Shown here one piece after another: positions 16,153-24,097 of a stretch of 33,320 bases of DNA. A model generated the notes under the pieces. The model was given only the letters and a program-made list of their open reading frames with translations, did no database searches and was not told where the DNA came from. Made by a program: the position numbers and the translations under genes. Within the stretch, counting starts at the first letter, position 1. Every line of letters starts with the position of its first letter. Source of the stretch: Anaerolineales bacterium (lineage in GTDB: Bacteria > Chloroflexota > Anaerolineae > E26-bin7); the NCBI GenBank assembly GCA_004377365.1, contig SOHZ01000512.1, positions 1-33,320 of the forward strand, read 5' to 3'.

Positions 16153-17382
16153 ATGGTCAGACAAACAAGCCAGATGAGAATCCTATACATCACACCTTAT
16201 GTGCCCTCCCTCATCCGGGTGCGGCCATACAATCTGATCCAGTACCTTTCCCGTCGAGGGCATCTGGTCACTGTCCTGAGCTTGCAGTCAACGGAGCAAG
16301 AGGAGAAGGACGCAGAAAAACTGCGGAGCTGCTGCCACCGTGTCGAGACGGTCAAGCTGACCAGGCAGCAGTCCCTCCTGAATTGCTTCAAAGCTCTGCC
16401 AACCATGACCCCGCTACAAGCAGCCTATTGCCACTCTCCGGCCATGCAAAGTTTGATCCGCAAGGTACTGGAAGAAGAGCAGTTTGACATAGTCCACGTG
16501 GAGCACCTGCGCGGAGCTTATTTTGGCACGACAATAGCGGGGGTGCCCAAGGTCTATGATTCTGTGGATTGCATCAGCTTGCTTTTCGAGAAAGCCCTGC
16601 ACTCGGCTACCAGCCGGGCCAGCCGCCTCGTTGCCCGGCTGGAACTGGACCGGACGAGACGATACGAAGGCCGACTCATCAGCCAATACGACAAAGTCCT
16701 GGTTACTTCTCCGCAGGACAAGGAAGCGCTGTTAAAGTTGGATGCGCGCTCTCACGAGCAGAATCAAGAGAGAAAAATCGCTGTTTTGTCCAATGGAGTT
16801 GACTTGGGGTATTTTGCTTTCGCAAATGGGGATCGAGCACCGGAGACCCTGGTGTTCTCTGGCAAGATGAGCTATCACGCTAACGTAGCCGCAGTTTCCT
16901 ATATGGTTCGGGAGGTCATGCCCCTCGTCTGGGCCAGGCGACCCGGGGTGAAGCTTGAGATAGTGGGCAAGAATCCACCTCAGGCGATATGCGCCCTGGC
17001 CAAAGACGATCGAGTGCATGTTACCGGCTTTGTGCCCGATTTGCGTCCATACCTGGCGCGGGCGACGGTATCCGTCAGCCCCATGCAATACAGCGTTGGT
17101 ATCCAGAACAAAGTGCTGGAGGCCATGGCCATGGGTACACCGGTGGTTGCCAGCAGTCAAGCTTGTTCCGCCTTGAAGGTCCGAAACGGCACCCACCTTC
17201 TTGTGGCTGACGATCCGACCACTTTCGCCGAGCGGGTATTGCGCCTGCTGGACGACGTTGCTCTCAGACGAGAGATGGCGATGAACGGCAGAAATTATGT
17301 AGAAGAAAGACACGACTGGCGAACCATTGCCCACAATCTAGAAAACATCTATGCGGAGGTAATGGAAAGATGGCGGAGTTGA
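16153..17382 (+). CDS. Glycosyltransferase family 4 (GT-B fold)
   Basis: 409 residues. The N-terminal domain begins ILYITPYVPSLIRVRPYN, with VYDSVDCISLLFEKAL in the middle. The C-terminal donor-binding domain contains VFSGKMSYHANVAAV, VTGFVPDLRPYLA and GIQNKVLEAMAMGTPVVAS, the conserved glutamate region of GT4. The pattern resembles the sugar transferases found with exopolysaccharide (EpsH/PEP-CTERM type) loci. The start at 16153 has a poor ribosome site; a second ATG at 16174 would also fit. The gene overlaps the priming transferase gene by 13 bases, so the two are coupled and probably act on the same lipid-linked chain. Confidence 0.85.
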   Translation: MVRQTSQMRILYITPYVPSLIRVRPYNLIQYLSRRGHLVTVLSLQSTEQEEKDAEKLRSCCHRVETVKLTRQQSLLNCFKALPTMTPLQAAYCHSPAMQSLIRKVLEEEQFDIVHVEHLRGAYFGTTIAGVPKVYDSVDCISLLFEKALHSATSRASRLVARLELDRTRRYEGRLISQYDKVLVTSPQDKEALLKLDARSHEQNQERKIAVLSNGVDLGYFAFANGDRAPETLVFSGKMSYHANVAAVSYMVREVMPLVWARRPGVKLEIVGKNPPQAICALAKDDRVHVTGFVPDLRPYLARATVSVSPMQYSVGIQNKVLEAMAMGTPVVASSQACSALKVRNGTHLLVADDPTTFAERVLRLLDDVALRREMAMNGRNYVEERHDWRTIAHNLENIYAEVMERWRS

Positions 17383-18872
17383 TCTTAGAAAGGAAGCTTC
17401 AAGCGGTTTCTATAGGGGGCAGGGTATCGAAGACAGGGGCTCGCAGACGGACCATCGGCCTTCGGCAAGTTATCCTGGTCTTGCCCGTTCTTGATGCCCT
17501 TTTCATGAGTGTTAGCTTTATGCTTGCCTATCACCTGCGTTTCAAAAGCAGTTGGCTGCCCTACTACGCGCCTTTCTCATCCCAATTCTATTGGACCTTG
17601 CTATCCTTGCTTGTGCCCACCTGTCTCCTGATTTTTGCCGCCTACGGTCTCTACACCCCGCGCTACTTGTTTGGTGGGACCCGAGAATATGCCCGCGTCG
17701 TCAATGCCTGCGCCGTTGGTATCATGGCTATGATCGTCCTGAGTTTCATGCATCGTGGGGCAGAACAGCCTATCTCTCGCGGCTGGCTCCTGATCTATTT
17801 CAGCCTGTCGGTGCTCACCATTATCTTCTATCGTTTCACTTTCCGGCGCATCATCTACCGCCTGCGCCAGCGCGGTCTCTTCATCAAGCGCAGCCTGATC
17901 GTCGGCGCCAATCAGGAAGGACAGGCCATGGCCGAGCAGTTTCGCTCTGTCCCCACCGCTGGTGTGCACGTCGTGGGTTTCGTTGACGACACCCTCACTC
18001 GTGGCTCTGTGGTAAACGGCCTGCCGGTCTTGGGCAATAGCAAGTCCCTAAAATCCCTGGCGGAAGAGCAGGAGATAGACGAACTGATCATCGCGCCTAC
18101 CTCTCTGTCACGGAAGGTCCTTCTGGACATATACCGTACTTTCAATAGCAACGGTAGCAGTGTAGAGTTAAGACTCTCGCCCGGCCTCTTTGAAATCCTG
18201 ACCACAGGTGCTACTATCCAGGAGGTTGGGTCCGTACCTTTGGTCAGCCTCAATAGGCTGCGCATTACAGGCATAGACGCATTTCTGAAGAGCGCTCTCG
18301 ACTACATTGGGGCTGCCGTCGGCATGATTCTTTTGCTGCCCTTGCTGCTTCTGATCGCCTTGCTGGTCAGATTGGATTCACCGGGACCGGCCCTGCACCG
18401 GCGACGGGTTCTAGGCGCGGGGGGGCAGACTTTCGCGGCTTTCAAGTTCAGAACTATGAGGGTAGATGCCGATGAATATCTAGAGCAGCACCCAGAACTG
18501 GCTGAAGAATTGGAGTGCAACGGCAAATTGAAAAACGACCCCCGCGTTACCCGTCTGGGCAAATTGCTGCGCAAAGCCAGCATTGACGAACTGCCTCAAC
18601 TTCTTAACATTTTGAAGGGGCAGATGAGCCTGGTGGGACCGCGCATGATTTCGCCGCCGGAATGGGCCAAATTCGGCAGGTGGAAACACAATCTGCTTAC
18701 CGTGAGACCGGGGATTACTGGTCTGTGGCAGGTCAGTGGGAGAAGTGAACTGTCCTACGAGGAACGGGTCAGATTGGATATGCATTACATCCGCAACTAT
18801 ACCATTTGGCTAGACATACGTGTCCTGTTTAACACCTTTGGCGCTGTCCTGCGTGGAAGCGGAGCTTACTGA
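17370..18872 (+). CDS. Polyprenyl glycosylphosphotransferase (undecaprenyl-phosphate sugar-1-phosphate transferase)
   Basis: 500 residues. GGAGG stands upstream within the preceding gene's last codons. Four to five N-terminal hydrophobic segments (about 30-150) are followed by a CoA-binding-like region (RSLIVGANQEGQAMAE) and another membrane segment (about 310-335). The C-terminal bacterial sugar transferase domain has KFRTM, DELPQLLNILKGQMSLVGPR and RPGITGLWQVSGRS. The enzyme moves a sugar-1-phosphate from a nucleotide sugar to undecaprenyl phosphate and so starts lipid-linked glycan assembly. It is the only priming enzyme seen. It closes region 2, and a 287-base intergenic stretch follows. 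Confidence 0.9.
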   Translation: MAELILERKLQAVSIGGRVSKTGARRRTIGLRQVILVLPVLDALFMSVSFMLAYHLRFKSSWLPYYAPFSSQFYWTLLSLLVPTCLLIFAAYGLYTPRYLFGGTREYARVVNACAVGIMAMIVLSFMHRGAEQPISRGWLLIYFSLSVLTIIFYRFTFRRIIYRLRQRGLFIKRSLIVGANQEGQAMAEQFRSVPTAGVHVVGFVDDTLTRGSVVNGLPVLGNSKSLKSLAEEQEIDELIIAPTSLSRKVLLDIYRTFNSNGSSVELRLSPGLFEILTTGATIQEVGSVPLVSLNRLRITGIDAFLKSALDYIGAAVGMILLLPLLLLIALLVRLDSPGPALHRRRVLGAGGQTFAAFKFRTMRVDADEYLEQHPELAEELECNGKLKNDPRVTRLGKLLRKASIDELPQLLNILKGQMSLVGPRMISPPEWAKFGRWKHNLLTVRPGITGLWQVSGRSELSYEERVRLDMHYIRNYTIWLDIRVLFNTFGAVLRGSGAY

Positions 18873-18896
18873 CCCTTCCTAACATTCTTCTTTGGT

Positions 18897-18979
18897 CCCC
18901 CATCCCCTCTTCTCTCTCCCCCCTTATTCCCCCTCTCCTATCGTAGTTTGTTGTAAGGATTGGGAGAGGGGGATGGGGG
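18897..18979. repeat. C/G-rich inverted repeat, possible terminator or REP-like element
   Basis: Within the 287-base gap 18873-19159, the left part is very C-rich and the right part very G-rich. CCCCCTCTCC (18929-18938) is an exact inverse of GGAGAGGGGG (18963-18972). A second, slightly imperfect pairing joins 18897-18910 with 18965-18979. The RNA could form a hairpin at the end of the glycan transcript, but no clear U-run follows. GGGAGAGGG/GGGGGCGAGGG words like this recur as intergenic repeats in Chloroflexota as I recall, so either reading is possible. Confidence 0.5.
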
Positions 18980-19045
18980 CGAGGGCCGTTGCCCCTCACC
19001 TTCTCCAAGGCCAGAACCTGCTTTCTCTGTTCTGTACTAGCTCTC

Positions 19046-19074
19046 TTGACTTTTTGTCCTATTGAGTTTAGAAT
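19046..19074 (+). promoter_or_regulatory. Sigma70-type promoter upstream of the lipoprotein-like gene
   Basis: TTGACT (19046-19051) and TAGAAT (19069-19074) are separated by 17 bases, close to the bacterial housekeeping consensus. Transcription would start near 19081 and give an 80-base leader before the ATG at 19160. The rest of the gap, from 18873, holds the C/G-rich inverted repeat and nothing else recognised. Confidence 0.65.
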
Positions 19075-19159
19075 ATATGGGGTATCCGAGACTTGATTTC
19101 TGCATTTCCAGGCCATAGCTCTTACTTGGTTTATACTTATTAGGTTTTACTTATTGCCA

Positions 19160-21088
19160 ATGAAGCGTTTATCTATTAAGAATGGATCATCAATTCTACC
19201 TTCTGTCCCCGAGAGGTTCTGGGTAGCCGCCTGGACCCTGGGGGTCGTGGCTATCATTGGGCTGGGTTGCTCACCCTTCGGGCCGCCAGCGCCTGTAGCC
19301 CGCACACCTTTGTCGGTTGCCCCATCGCCGACCTCCACCTTCACCCCAACGGCCATCACATCACCAACGCTTGAGCTCACCCCCCTCCTGGCAGCAACAC
19401 CTGTCACCACACCGACGGCTGTCAGCTTGGTTCAAGCCACCCCCTCGCCGGTGATCCCTGCCGGCGGTATTGTCTACGCCGTCAGTCCCAACGTTAATCG
19501 GGTTGGCTGGGTGAGAAGTGGCGAGGACGGAAATCACTTCGGCGATTCCTACTTCCACGTTGGCTTTCTGGGTGGCAACATCTATCATGGAGCCATACAG
19601 TTCGACATCTCTTTCATCCCGCCGGGCTCTTCGATCCATTACGCTGCTCTGGAATTGGTTGGCCTGAGTGGGGAGACTCTGGGGTCTGGCGGGTCCTGGC
19701 ATGTCCGGCTGCTTGAGGAAGACATAGACGCCGACTGGCCGTTTCACGACTATGGGACAATACGTGAAGCACCCGTGGCCCAGACTTTGTCTCCCACCCT
19801 TGGCATTTCGGACTTGGCTGAAAATGAATTGAACGCCTTCGTCTTCAACGCTGGCCAGCGGGCTATTCTGGAAAGTCGGCTGGAAGGGGGGCTTGTTTCC
19901 TTCCGTATGGATGGACCCTCATCAGGGGCCGACAATCTCTTCACCTGGGATACCGGCTATGGCCTTGGGAGTCTGGGGAAAACACCTATCCTTAGGCTTG
20001 CCGTCACTTCGCCCCTGCTTACCCCGACGAGCCCGGCGGGTACAAGGATTGCTGCCCGGGTGCCAGAGACGCCTACGCCTACGTTTGTCATTGTGACCAG
20101 CACTCCTACCCCAGAGACTGTTTTCACTGCGGCAGCCATCGCCGCCACTGCTGCCTACCAGGCGACCACAGTGGGCACCCCAACAAACACTCCTTCAAAT
20201 TGGATCACTCCCATCGTGGTGACCAACACCCCCACTCCAGAGAACGAAGCCACGGCCACTTATATGGTTGCCTGGTTAACGGCGGCCGCTATCGCCACGG
20301 GAACAGCTACCCCCACACCACGCCACATGTGGACAGCGACGCCCACAGCCACTCCCACCGATACGCCGGTGTATATCCCCTTGGAGGAGATAACGCCGAC
20401 GCCCACCACACCGGCCCCGACCTCCACCCCGACGGCTATCCCTACTGTTCTGATGGGGAAGATTGCTTTCCTGACCGATAGAGACGGGGACACGGCTGTC
20501 TACATCATGAACCCCGACGGCAGTGGGCTGGCCAGACTGACCAATCGCTGGACCTATGACGTGGCGAACATTCAGGACATGATCTCTCCTGATGGGCAAA
20601 ACCGGGTCCTGGTGCAAAATATTCAGAATGTACCCCAATTGATCATGCAGCCTCTTTACGATGGCTATTCGTGGCGCATCACCTACAGTGCCTTTGCCTG
20701 CTACCACCCCAGTTGGTCACCAGATGGAGAATACATCGCCTTTGTCTCTCAGTCCGGTGGACATTGGGAGTGGTCAGATCCAAATGACGACGCCGTCCGC
20801 CGTCTCCGTGGTATGGGGGACACTATCAACGACGATATCTACTTGAAACCCATCCATGGCGTCGGATTCCAGCGGCTCACTGATAACCAATGGGAATCTG
20901 ACAAGCACCCCTCCTGGTCCCCCGACAATAGGCAGATTGTGTTCTGCTCCAACCGGGAGACGGGACATTCTCAGATCTGGATGATGAACGCCGACGGGAG
21001 CGATCCTCGCAACCTGAGCAACGATCCCTACAACAATTGGGACCCCGTTTGGATCAAACGACCTGAACTGCTGAAAGCCCTCCCCTGA
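19160..21088 (+). CDS. Lipoprotein-like surface protein: DNRLRE-like domain, Thr/Pro-rich linkers, PD40 repeats
   Basis: 642 residues from the ATG at 19160; a TTG two codons earlier is possible, and the ribosome site is weak either way. A hydrophobic stretch ends in IIGLGC, which could be a lipobox although position -3 is not canonical. Residues about 35-100 and 285-430 are Thr/Pro-rich spacers (TPTPT-type). Residues about 100-280 match the DNRLRE/CBM96-like pattern (GAIQFDISFIPPGSSIHYAALEL), often found on polysaccharide-binding secreted proteins. Residues about 435-640 carry TolB-like PD40 motifs (GKIAFLTDRDGD, PSWSPDGEYIAF, PSWSPDNRQIVF, IWMMNADGSD). It is probably displayed outside the membrane and may bind cell-wall or environmental glycans. 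It has its own promoter. Confidence 0.75.
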   Translation: MKRLSIKNGSSILPSVPERFWVAAWTLGVVAIIGLGCSPFGPPAPVARTPLSVAPSPTSTFTPTAITSPTLELTPLLAATPVTTPTAVSLVQATPSPVIPAGGIVYAVSPNVNRVGWVRSGEDGNHFGDSYFHVGFLGGNIYHGAIQFDISFIPPGSSIHYAALELVGLSGETLGSGGSWHVRLLEEDIDADWPFHDYGTIREAPVAQTLSPTLGISDLAENELNAFVFNAGQRAILESRLEGGLVSFRMDGPSSGADNLFTWDTGYGLGSLGKTPILRLAVTSPLLTPTSPAGTRIAARVPETPTPTFVIVTSTPTPETVFTAAAIAATAAYQATTVGTPTNTPSNWITPIVVTNTPTPENEATATYMVAWLTAAAIATGTATPTPRHMWTATPTATPTDTPVYIPLEEITPTPTTPAPTSTPTAIPTVLMGKIAFLTDRDGDTAVYIMNPDGSGLARLTNRWTYDVANIQDMISPDGQNRVLVQNIQNVPQLIMQPLYDGYSWRITYSAFACYHPSWSPDGEYIAFVSQSGGHWEWSDPNDDAVRRLRGMGDTINDDIYLKPIHGVGFQRLTDNQWESDKHPSWSPDNRQIVFCSNRETGHSQIWMMNADGSDPRNLSNDPYNNWDPVWIKRPELLKALP

Positions 21089-21146
21089 AATATTGCTTTG
21101 GTATTTTCACTCCTGGCGACGCTGTCCCTCTCCGAGACGTATGAAG

Positions 21147-21266
21147 CGATTTGGCAGTGTGCATAACGTTGGGTCAAGTCGAGCCTGTCCCGGCCGATAA
21201 CACTGGCGATTTGGCAGTGTGCATAACGTTGGGTCAAGTTGGGCCTGTCCCGGCCGATAACACTGG
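21147..21266. repeat. Two tandem copies of a 60-bp repeat
   Basis: Copy one covers 21147-21206 and copy two 21207-21266, head to tail, differing at only two positions (near 21180 and 21182 of copy one). Across the junction, ACACTG and CAGTGT form an inverted pair. The repeat lies in the 318-base gap between the lipoprotein-like gene and the Mth938-like gene. The reverse strand can be read as a short repeated peptide, but no start signal supports a gene. Confidence 0.85.
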
Positions 21267-21321
21267 AGTCGAGCCTTTAGGCGGCACCTTCTGGTGAGAC
21301 TCTGGCTGAAGCCTCGACTCC
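21265..21321. repeat. 57-base imperfect palindrome (REP-like hairpin)
   Basis: GGAGTCGAGCCTT (21265-21277) pairs with AAGCCTCGACTCC (21309-21321) with one mismatch, and CACC/GGTG forms an inner stem. It begins at the last bases of the 60-bp tandem repeat. GTCGAGGCTT-type palindromes are familiar to me as dispersed intergenic repeats in Chloroflexota. It could also act as a transcription terminator for the upstream gene, though no T-run follows. Confidence 0.6.
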
Positions 21322-21406
21322 AAGGCTATGTGCGCTAATAGCGATTTCGAGCCCGAGTTTGAATGGGTCGTCTAGACCGCACCTGCAGTCCAGAAGGAGA
21401 CCGGCA

Positions 21407-21745
21407 GTGATTGAATCTTACGAATTCGGACGTATCGTTATCAAGGGCAAAAGGTATACCGCGGACGTGATTATCTACCCCGACCATGTGGAGGACAATT
21501 GGTGGCGAGAAGAGGGACATTCCCTGAGCCCCGTTGACTTGTGGGCGATCGTTCAGACCGAGCCTGAGGTGTTGGTGGTAGGCACAGGCCGCTCTGGTTT
21601 GATGCGAGTCCTGCCCGAAACCGAAGAGTACCTGCGCAAGCAGGGCATCAGGCTCATCGCCGAGCGCACAACCGAGGCTGTCCGTATTTACAACCAGCTC
21701 TACCAGTCAACCAAGGTGGTGGCTGCCCTACATCTGACGTGCTAG
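21407..21745 (+). CDS. Mth938-like domain protein
   Basis: 112 residues from a GTG at 21407, chosen because AGAAGGAGA lies six bases upstream; a longer reading from a TTG at 21359 lacks a ribosome site and adds a non-conserved tail. The sequence IESYEFGRIVIKGKRYTADVIIYPD, then LVVGTGRSGLMRVLPE, matches the small Mth938/NDUFAF3-like fold. The family's biochemical role in bacteria is not established. It stands alone between repeat-rich DNA and the nucleotidyltransferase promoter, so context gives no hint of function. Confidence 0.75.
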   Translation: MIESYEFGRIVIKGKRYTADVIIYPDHVEDNWWREEGHSLSPVDLWAIVQTEPEVLVVGTGRSGLMRVLPETEEYLRKQGIRLIAERTTEAVRIYNQLYQSTKVVAALHLTC

Positions 21746-21776
21746 AAAGACCTAGACTTCAGAGGGCTTGGCCCGC

Positions 21777-21805
21777 TTGCCAGATTGCAACTTGTCTAGT
21801 ACAAT
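21777..21805 (+). promoter_or_regulatory. Sigma70-type promoter of the nucleotidyltransferase gene
   Basis: TTGCCA (21777-21782), a 17-base spacer and TACAAT (21800-21805). Transcription would begin near 21812, which places the ATG at 21817 too close to be used and favours the ATG at 21877. The -10 box overlaps the left arm of the palindrome at 21802-21834. Confidence 0.65.
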
Positions 21806-21834
21806 AGAGGCCGTAGATGGAGCGGCCTCTATTG
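21802..21834. promoter_or_regulatory. Perfect 12-bp palindrome overlapping the -10 box (putative operator or 5'UTR hairpin)
   Basis: CAATAGAGGCCG (21802-21813) and CGGCCTCTATTG (21823-21834) are perfect inverse complements around a 9-base centre. The left arm shares bases with the -10 box and covers the predicted start of transcription. It could bind a dimeric repressor or form a hairpin at the 5' end of the mRNA. It could also serve as a terminator for the Mth938-like gene, but only a weak ATTGTTT follows. Confidence 0.6.
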
Positions 21835-21876
21835 TTTGCCGCCACTAGACGATGCTTCGCTGGAGGGTTGTCCCTT

Positions 21877-22368
21877 ATGGGTGAGATCGTATCCCTGGAA
21901 GAGGCCCTGACCGTCCGGGGCGGGTTGCAGGTCGAGGGCAAAACCGTTGTCTTTACCAACGGCCATTTCGACCTGCTGCACATAGGCCACGTAGACTATT
22001 TGCAGAGAGCCAGGGAATTGGGCGATGTGCTGATCGTAGGGCTGAATAGTGATGCCTCGACGCGGGCCCTCAAAGGCGAAAAGCGCCCCATTGTTCCCCA
22101 GGGTGAGCGGGCCCGGATGTTGGCGGCCCTGGCCTGCGTTGACTATGTGGTCATCTTTGAGGAAACGACGGCCAACAGCCTGGTGGGAGCTCTGAAACCA
22201 GACCTCTACGTCAAGGGGGGAGACTGGGACAGAGGCCGTACCCCACCTGAGGCGGAGGTCGTGGTTAGATACGGTGGACGGGTGTGCATCTTGCCCTACC
22301 TGCCCGAGTACTCTACGACGGGGCTCATCGAGACCATTGTGGAACGCTTTGGTTCAGGGAGAACGTAA
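21877..22368 (+). CDS. rfaE2: Nucleotidyltransferase, heptose-1-phosphate adenylyltransferase domain (RfaE2/HldE C-terminal type)
   Basis: 163 residues from the ATG at 21877, preceded by GGAGGG; an earlier ATG at 21817 falls in the loop of a palindrome at the transcription start. The cytidylyltransferase-fold motif TNGHFDLLHIGHVDYL holds the HxGH nucleotide-binding site, followed by VGLNSDASTRALKG, KPDLYVKGGDW and YSTTGLIETI, all typical of the adenylyltransferase half of HldE. The kinase half is absent and no other heptose genes are seen. It may make ADP-heptose for a surface glycan; the substrate in this organism is uncertain. murJ starts five bases after its stop. Confidence 0.8.
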   Translation: MGEIVSLEEALTVRGGLQVEGKTVVFTNGHFDLLHIGHVDYLQRARELGDVLIVGLNSDASTRALKGEKRPIVPQGERARMLAALACVDYVVIFEETTANSLVGALKPDLYVKGGDWDRGRTPPEAEVVVRYGGRVCILPYLPEYSTTGLIETIVERFGSGRT

Positions 22369-22373
22369 TCTTT

Positions 22374-23978
22374 ATGGAAGAACAGACCTTCAAGGAGGAC
22401 GCGATAACTGAAGGCGGGCGAGGCATCGCCGGGGCGGCAGGTATCATCGCCCTGGGCAACGTGGCCAGCCGTGTCCTGGGCCTGGTGCGGGTGACGGTCA
22501 TCGCCGACCTCTTTGGAGCCACGGGGCTGGTCAGCGCCTATCAGATAGCCACCACCGTGCCTACCATGATCTACGACCTGCTCATCGGGGGTATGCTCAG
22601 CTCAGCTCTGGTGCCGGTCTTCAGCGAATACGCCGCCGCCAGGACGAAGGAGGAACTGTGGCGCATTGTCAGCGTGGTGCTCAGCCTGACAACAGTGGCC
22701 TTGGGCCTTTTCGTCGTCGTCCTGGAACTGCTGGCCCCTCAGGTAGCCTGGTTGCTGGGTGGGGGCTTGGGGGCCGAGTTACAGACTGTGGCCACCGCCT
22801 CGATCCGCATCGTCGTGCCCGCCGTCCTCCTTCTGGGCCTGTCTGGCGTCGTCATGGGATTGCTCTACACCTTGAAGCGTTTCACTTACCCGGCCTTCGG
22901 AGCGGCTGTCTTCAATCTCGGTATCATCGTCGGGGCTCTTCTCCTGAACAGACCCCTGGGGATTTATAGCCTGGTGATAGGCACATTGTTAGGAGCTGGG
23001 CTGCAACTGATCATTCAATTGCCCGGCCTGCGCGACACGCGCCTGTCCTTCTCCCTTGACCTCTCCCACCCCGGCCTGCGTCGTATCGCCCTGCTGTACA
23101 CGCCCATCGTCCTGGGGCTGATTATCAGCCAGATTCAGGTAGCCATTGACCGCAACCTGGCCTCCCGCACCGGGGAGCAGAGTATCGCCTGGATGCAAAA
23201 TGCCACCCATTTGATTCAGTTTCCTCACGGGTTGGTGGCGGTGGCCATTTCCCTGGCTGTGTTGCCCTCCCTCTCCCAACTGAGCGCCACCGCCGACTGG
23301 ACCGGTTACAGGCGCACCCTGGCTATGGGGCTGCGTATGGTGGTGGTGCTCATCTTCCCGGCCACGGTCGGCCTTTTCATTCTGGCCAAGCCGATCATTG
23401 CCCTCATCTTTGAGCACGGCGCTTTCACCGCTTACGATACGGCCTGGACAGCCCTTGCCCTGCGCTGTTACCTGCTAGGGCTCGTCTTCGCCGCTGTGGA
23501 TTGGCCCCTCAACTATGCCTTTTACGCTCGTCAGGACACCTTGACGCCAGCCTCGGTCGGTGTTCTGAGCGTCTTTGTCTACCTGATAGTGGCTCTGTCC
23601 CTGATGAAACCTTTGGGCATGATTGGCTTGGTGCTGGCCGACTCGGCCAAGCACACCGCCCACGCTCTGACCATGTTGATTTTGCTTCACAGGCGGGTGG
23701 GCAGTTTACGAGGCCACGCGGTGGGAGCCACTACCTTCAAAGCGGTTCTGGCCTCGGCCGTCATGGGGGCCTTGACTTATTGGACGATGGTCTGGTTGCA
23801 AGGGGTAGTGGATGTGGGCAGATTGTGGGGTGAGTTGGTCGTCGTCGGCGGGGCGGGTCTGGCAGGATTGATAGTCTATGGGATACTGGTCACACTGATG
23901 GGCGTGGAAGAGGTAAAAGTGATCCGGGAGATGGTCAGAACGCGGCTTCTGGGTAGCTTGACGGGAGGCGAAGGGTAG
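22374..23978 (+). CDS. murJ: Lipid II flippase MurJ
   Basis: 534 residues, start at 22374 with GGGAGA upstream. About 14 hydrophobic segments. The N-terminal region NVASRVLGLVRVTVIADLFGATGLVSAYQIATTVP and LIGGMLSSALVPVFSEY are the recognisable MurJ signatures, and FPHGLVAVAISLAVLPSLSQL lies in the middle. MurJ moves lipid-linked peptidoglycan precursors across the cytoplasmic membrane. It is probably cotranscribed with the nucleotidyltransferase. A strong promoter for the next unit lies inside its last 21 bases. Confidence 0.9.
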   Translation: MEEQTFKEDAITEGGRGIAGAAGIIALGNVASRVLGLVRVTVIADLFGATGLVSAYQIATTVPTMIYDLLIGGMLSSALVPVFSEYAAARTKEELWRIVSVVLSLTTVALGLFVVVLELLAPQVAWLLGGGLGAELQTVATASIRIVVPAVLLLGLSGVVMGLLYTLKRFTYPAFGAAVFNLGIIVGALLLNRPLGIYSLVIGTLLGAGLQLIIQLPGLRDTRLSFSLDLSHPGLRRIALLYTPIVLGLIISQIQVAIDRNLASRTGEQSIAWMQNATHLIQFPHGLVAVAISLAVLPSLSQLSATADWTGYRRTLAMGLRMVVVLIFPATVGLFILAKPIIALIFEHGAFTAYDTAWTALALRCYLLGLVFAAVDWPLNYAFYARQDTLTPASVGVLSVFVYLIVALSLMKPLGMIGLVLADSAKHTAHALTMLILLHRRVGSLRGHAVGATTFKAVLASAVMGALTYWTMVWLQGVVDVGRLWGELVVVGGAGLAGLIVYGILVTLMGVEEVKVIREMVRTRLLGSLTGGEG

Positions 23979-23986
23979 AGTATAAT
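23958..23986 (+). promoter_or_regulatory. Strong sigma70-type promoter inside the end of murJ
   Basis: TTGACG (23958-23963), a 17-base spacer and TATAAT (23981-23986). The -35 box is within the murJ coding sequence and the -10 lies just after its stop. Transcription would start near 23993, about 105 bases before the sortase ATG at 24098. Confidence 0.72.
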
Positions 23987-23989
23987 GTT

Positions 23990-24088
23990 ATGGAAAGCTT
24001 CATTTGGAACACACGCCACTTCGTCGGAAAGTCAGAGTTGCTGGCGCTCACCCCGGTCGAGTGGTTGGAACGGTTTGCTGAAGAGTAG
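23990..24088 (+). CDS. Possible 32-residue small protein upstream of the sortase gene
   Basis: An ATG at 23990 opens a 32-codon frame ending at 24088, nine bases before the sortase start. The product is amphipathic, ending TPVEWLERFAEE. It has no clear ribosome site, and its ATG is only three bases past the TATAAT box, so it would have to be leaderless or read from a longer murJ transcript. It may be simply a 5' leader. No family was recognised. Confidence 0.3.
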   Translation: MESFIWNTRHFVGKSELLALTPVEWLERFAEE

Positions 24089-24097
24089 GGAGAACTG

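Noticed and set aside
21147-21266. CRISPR array
   Set aside because: Only two adjoining 60-bp units with no spacers, and no cas gene in the window.
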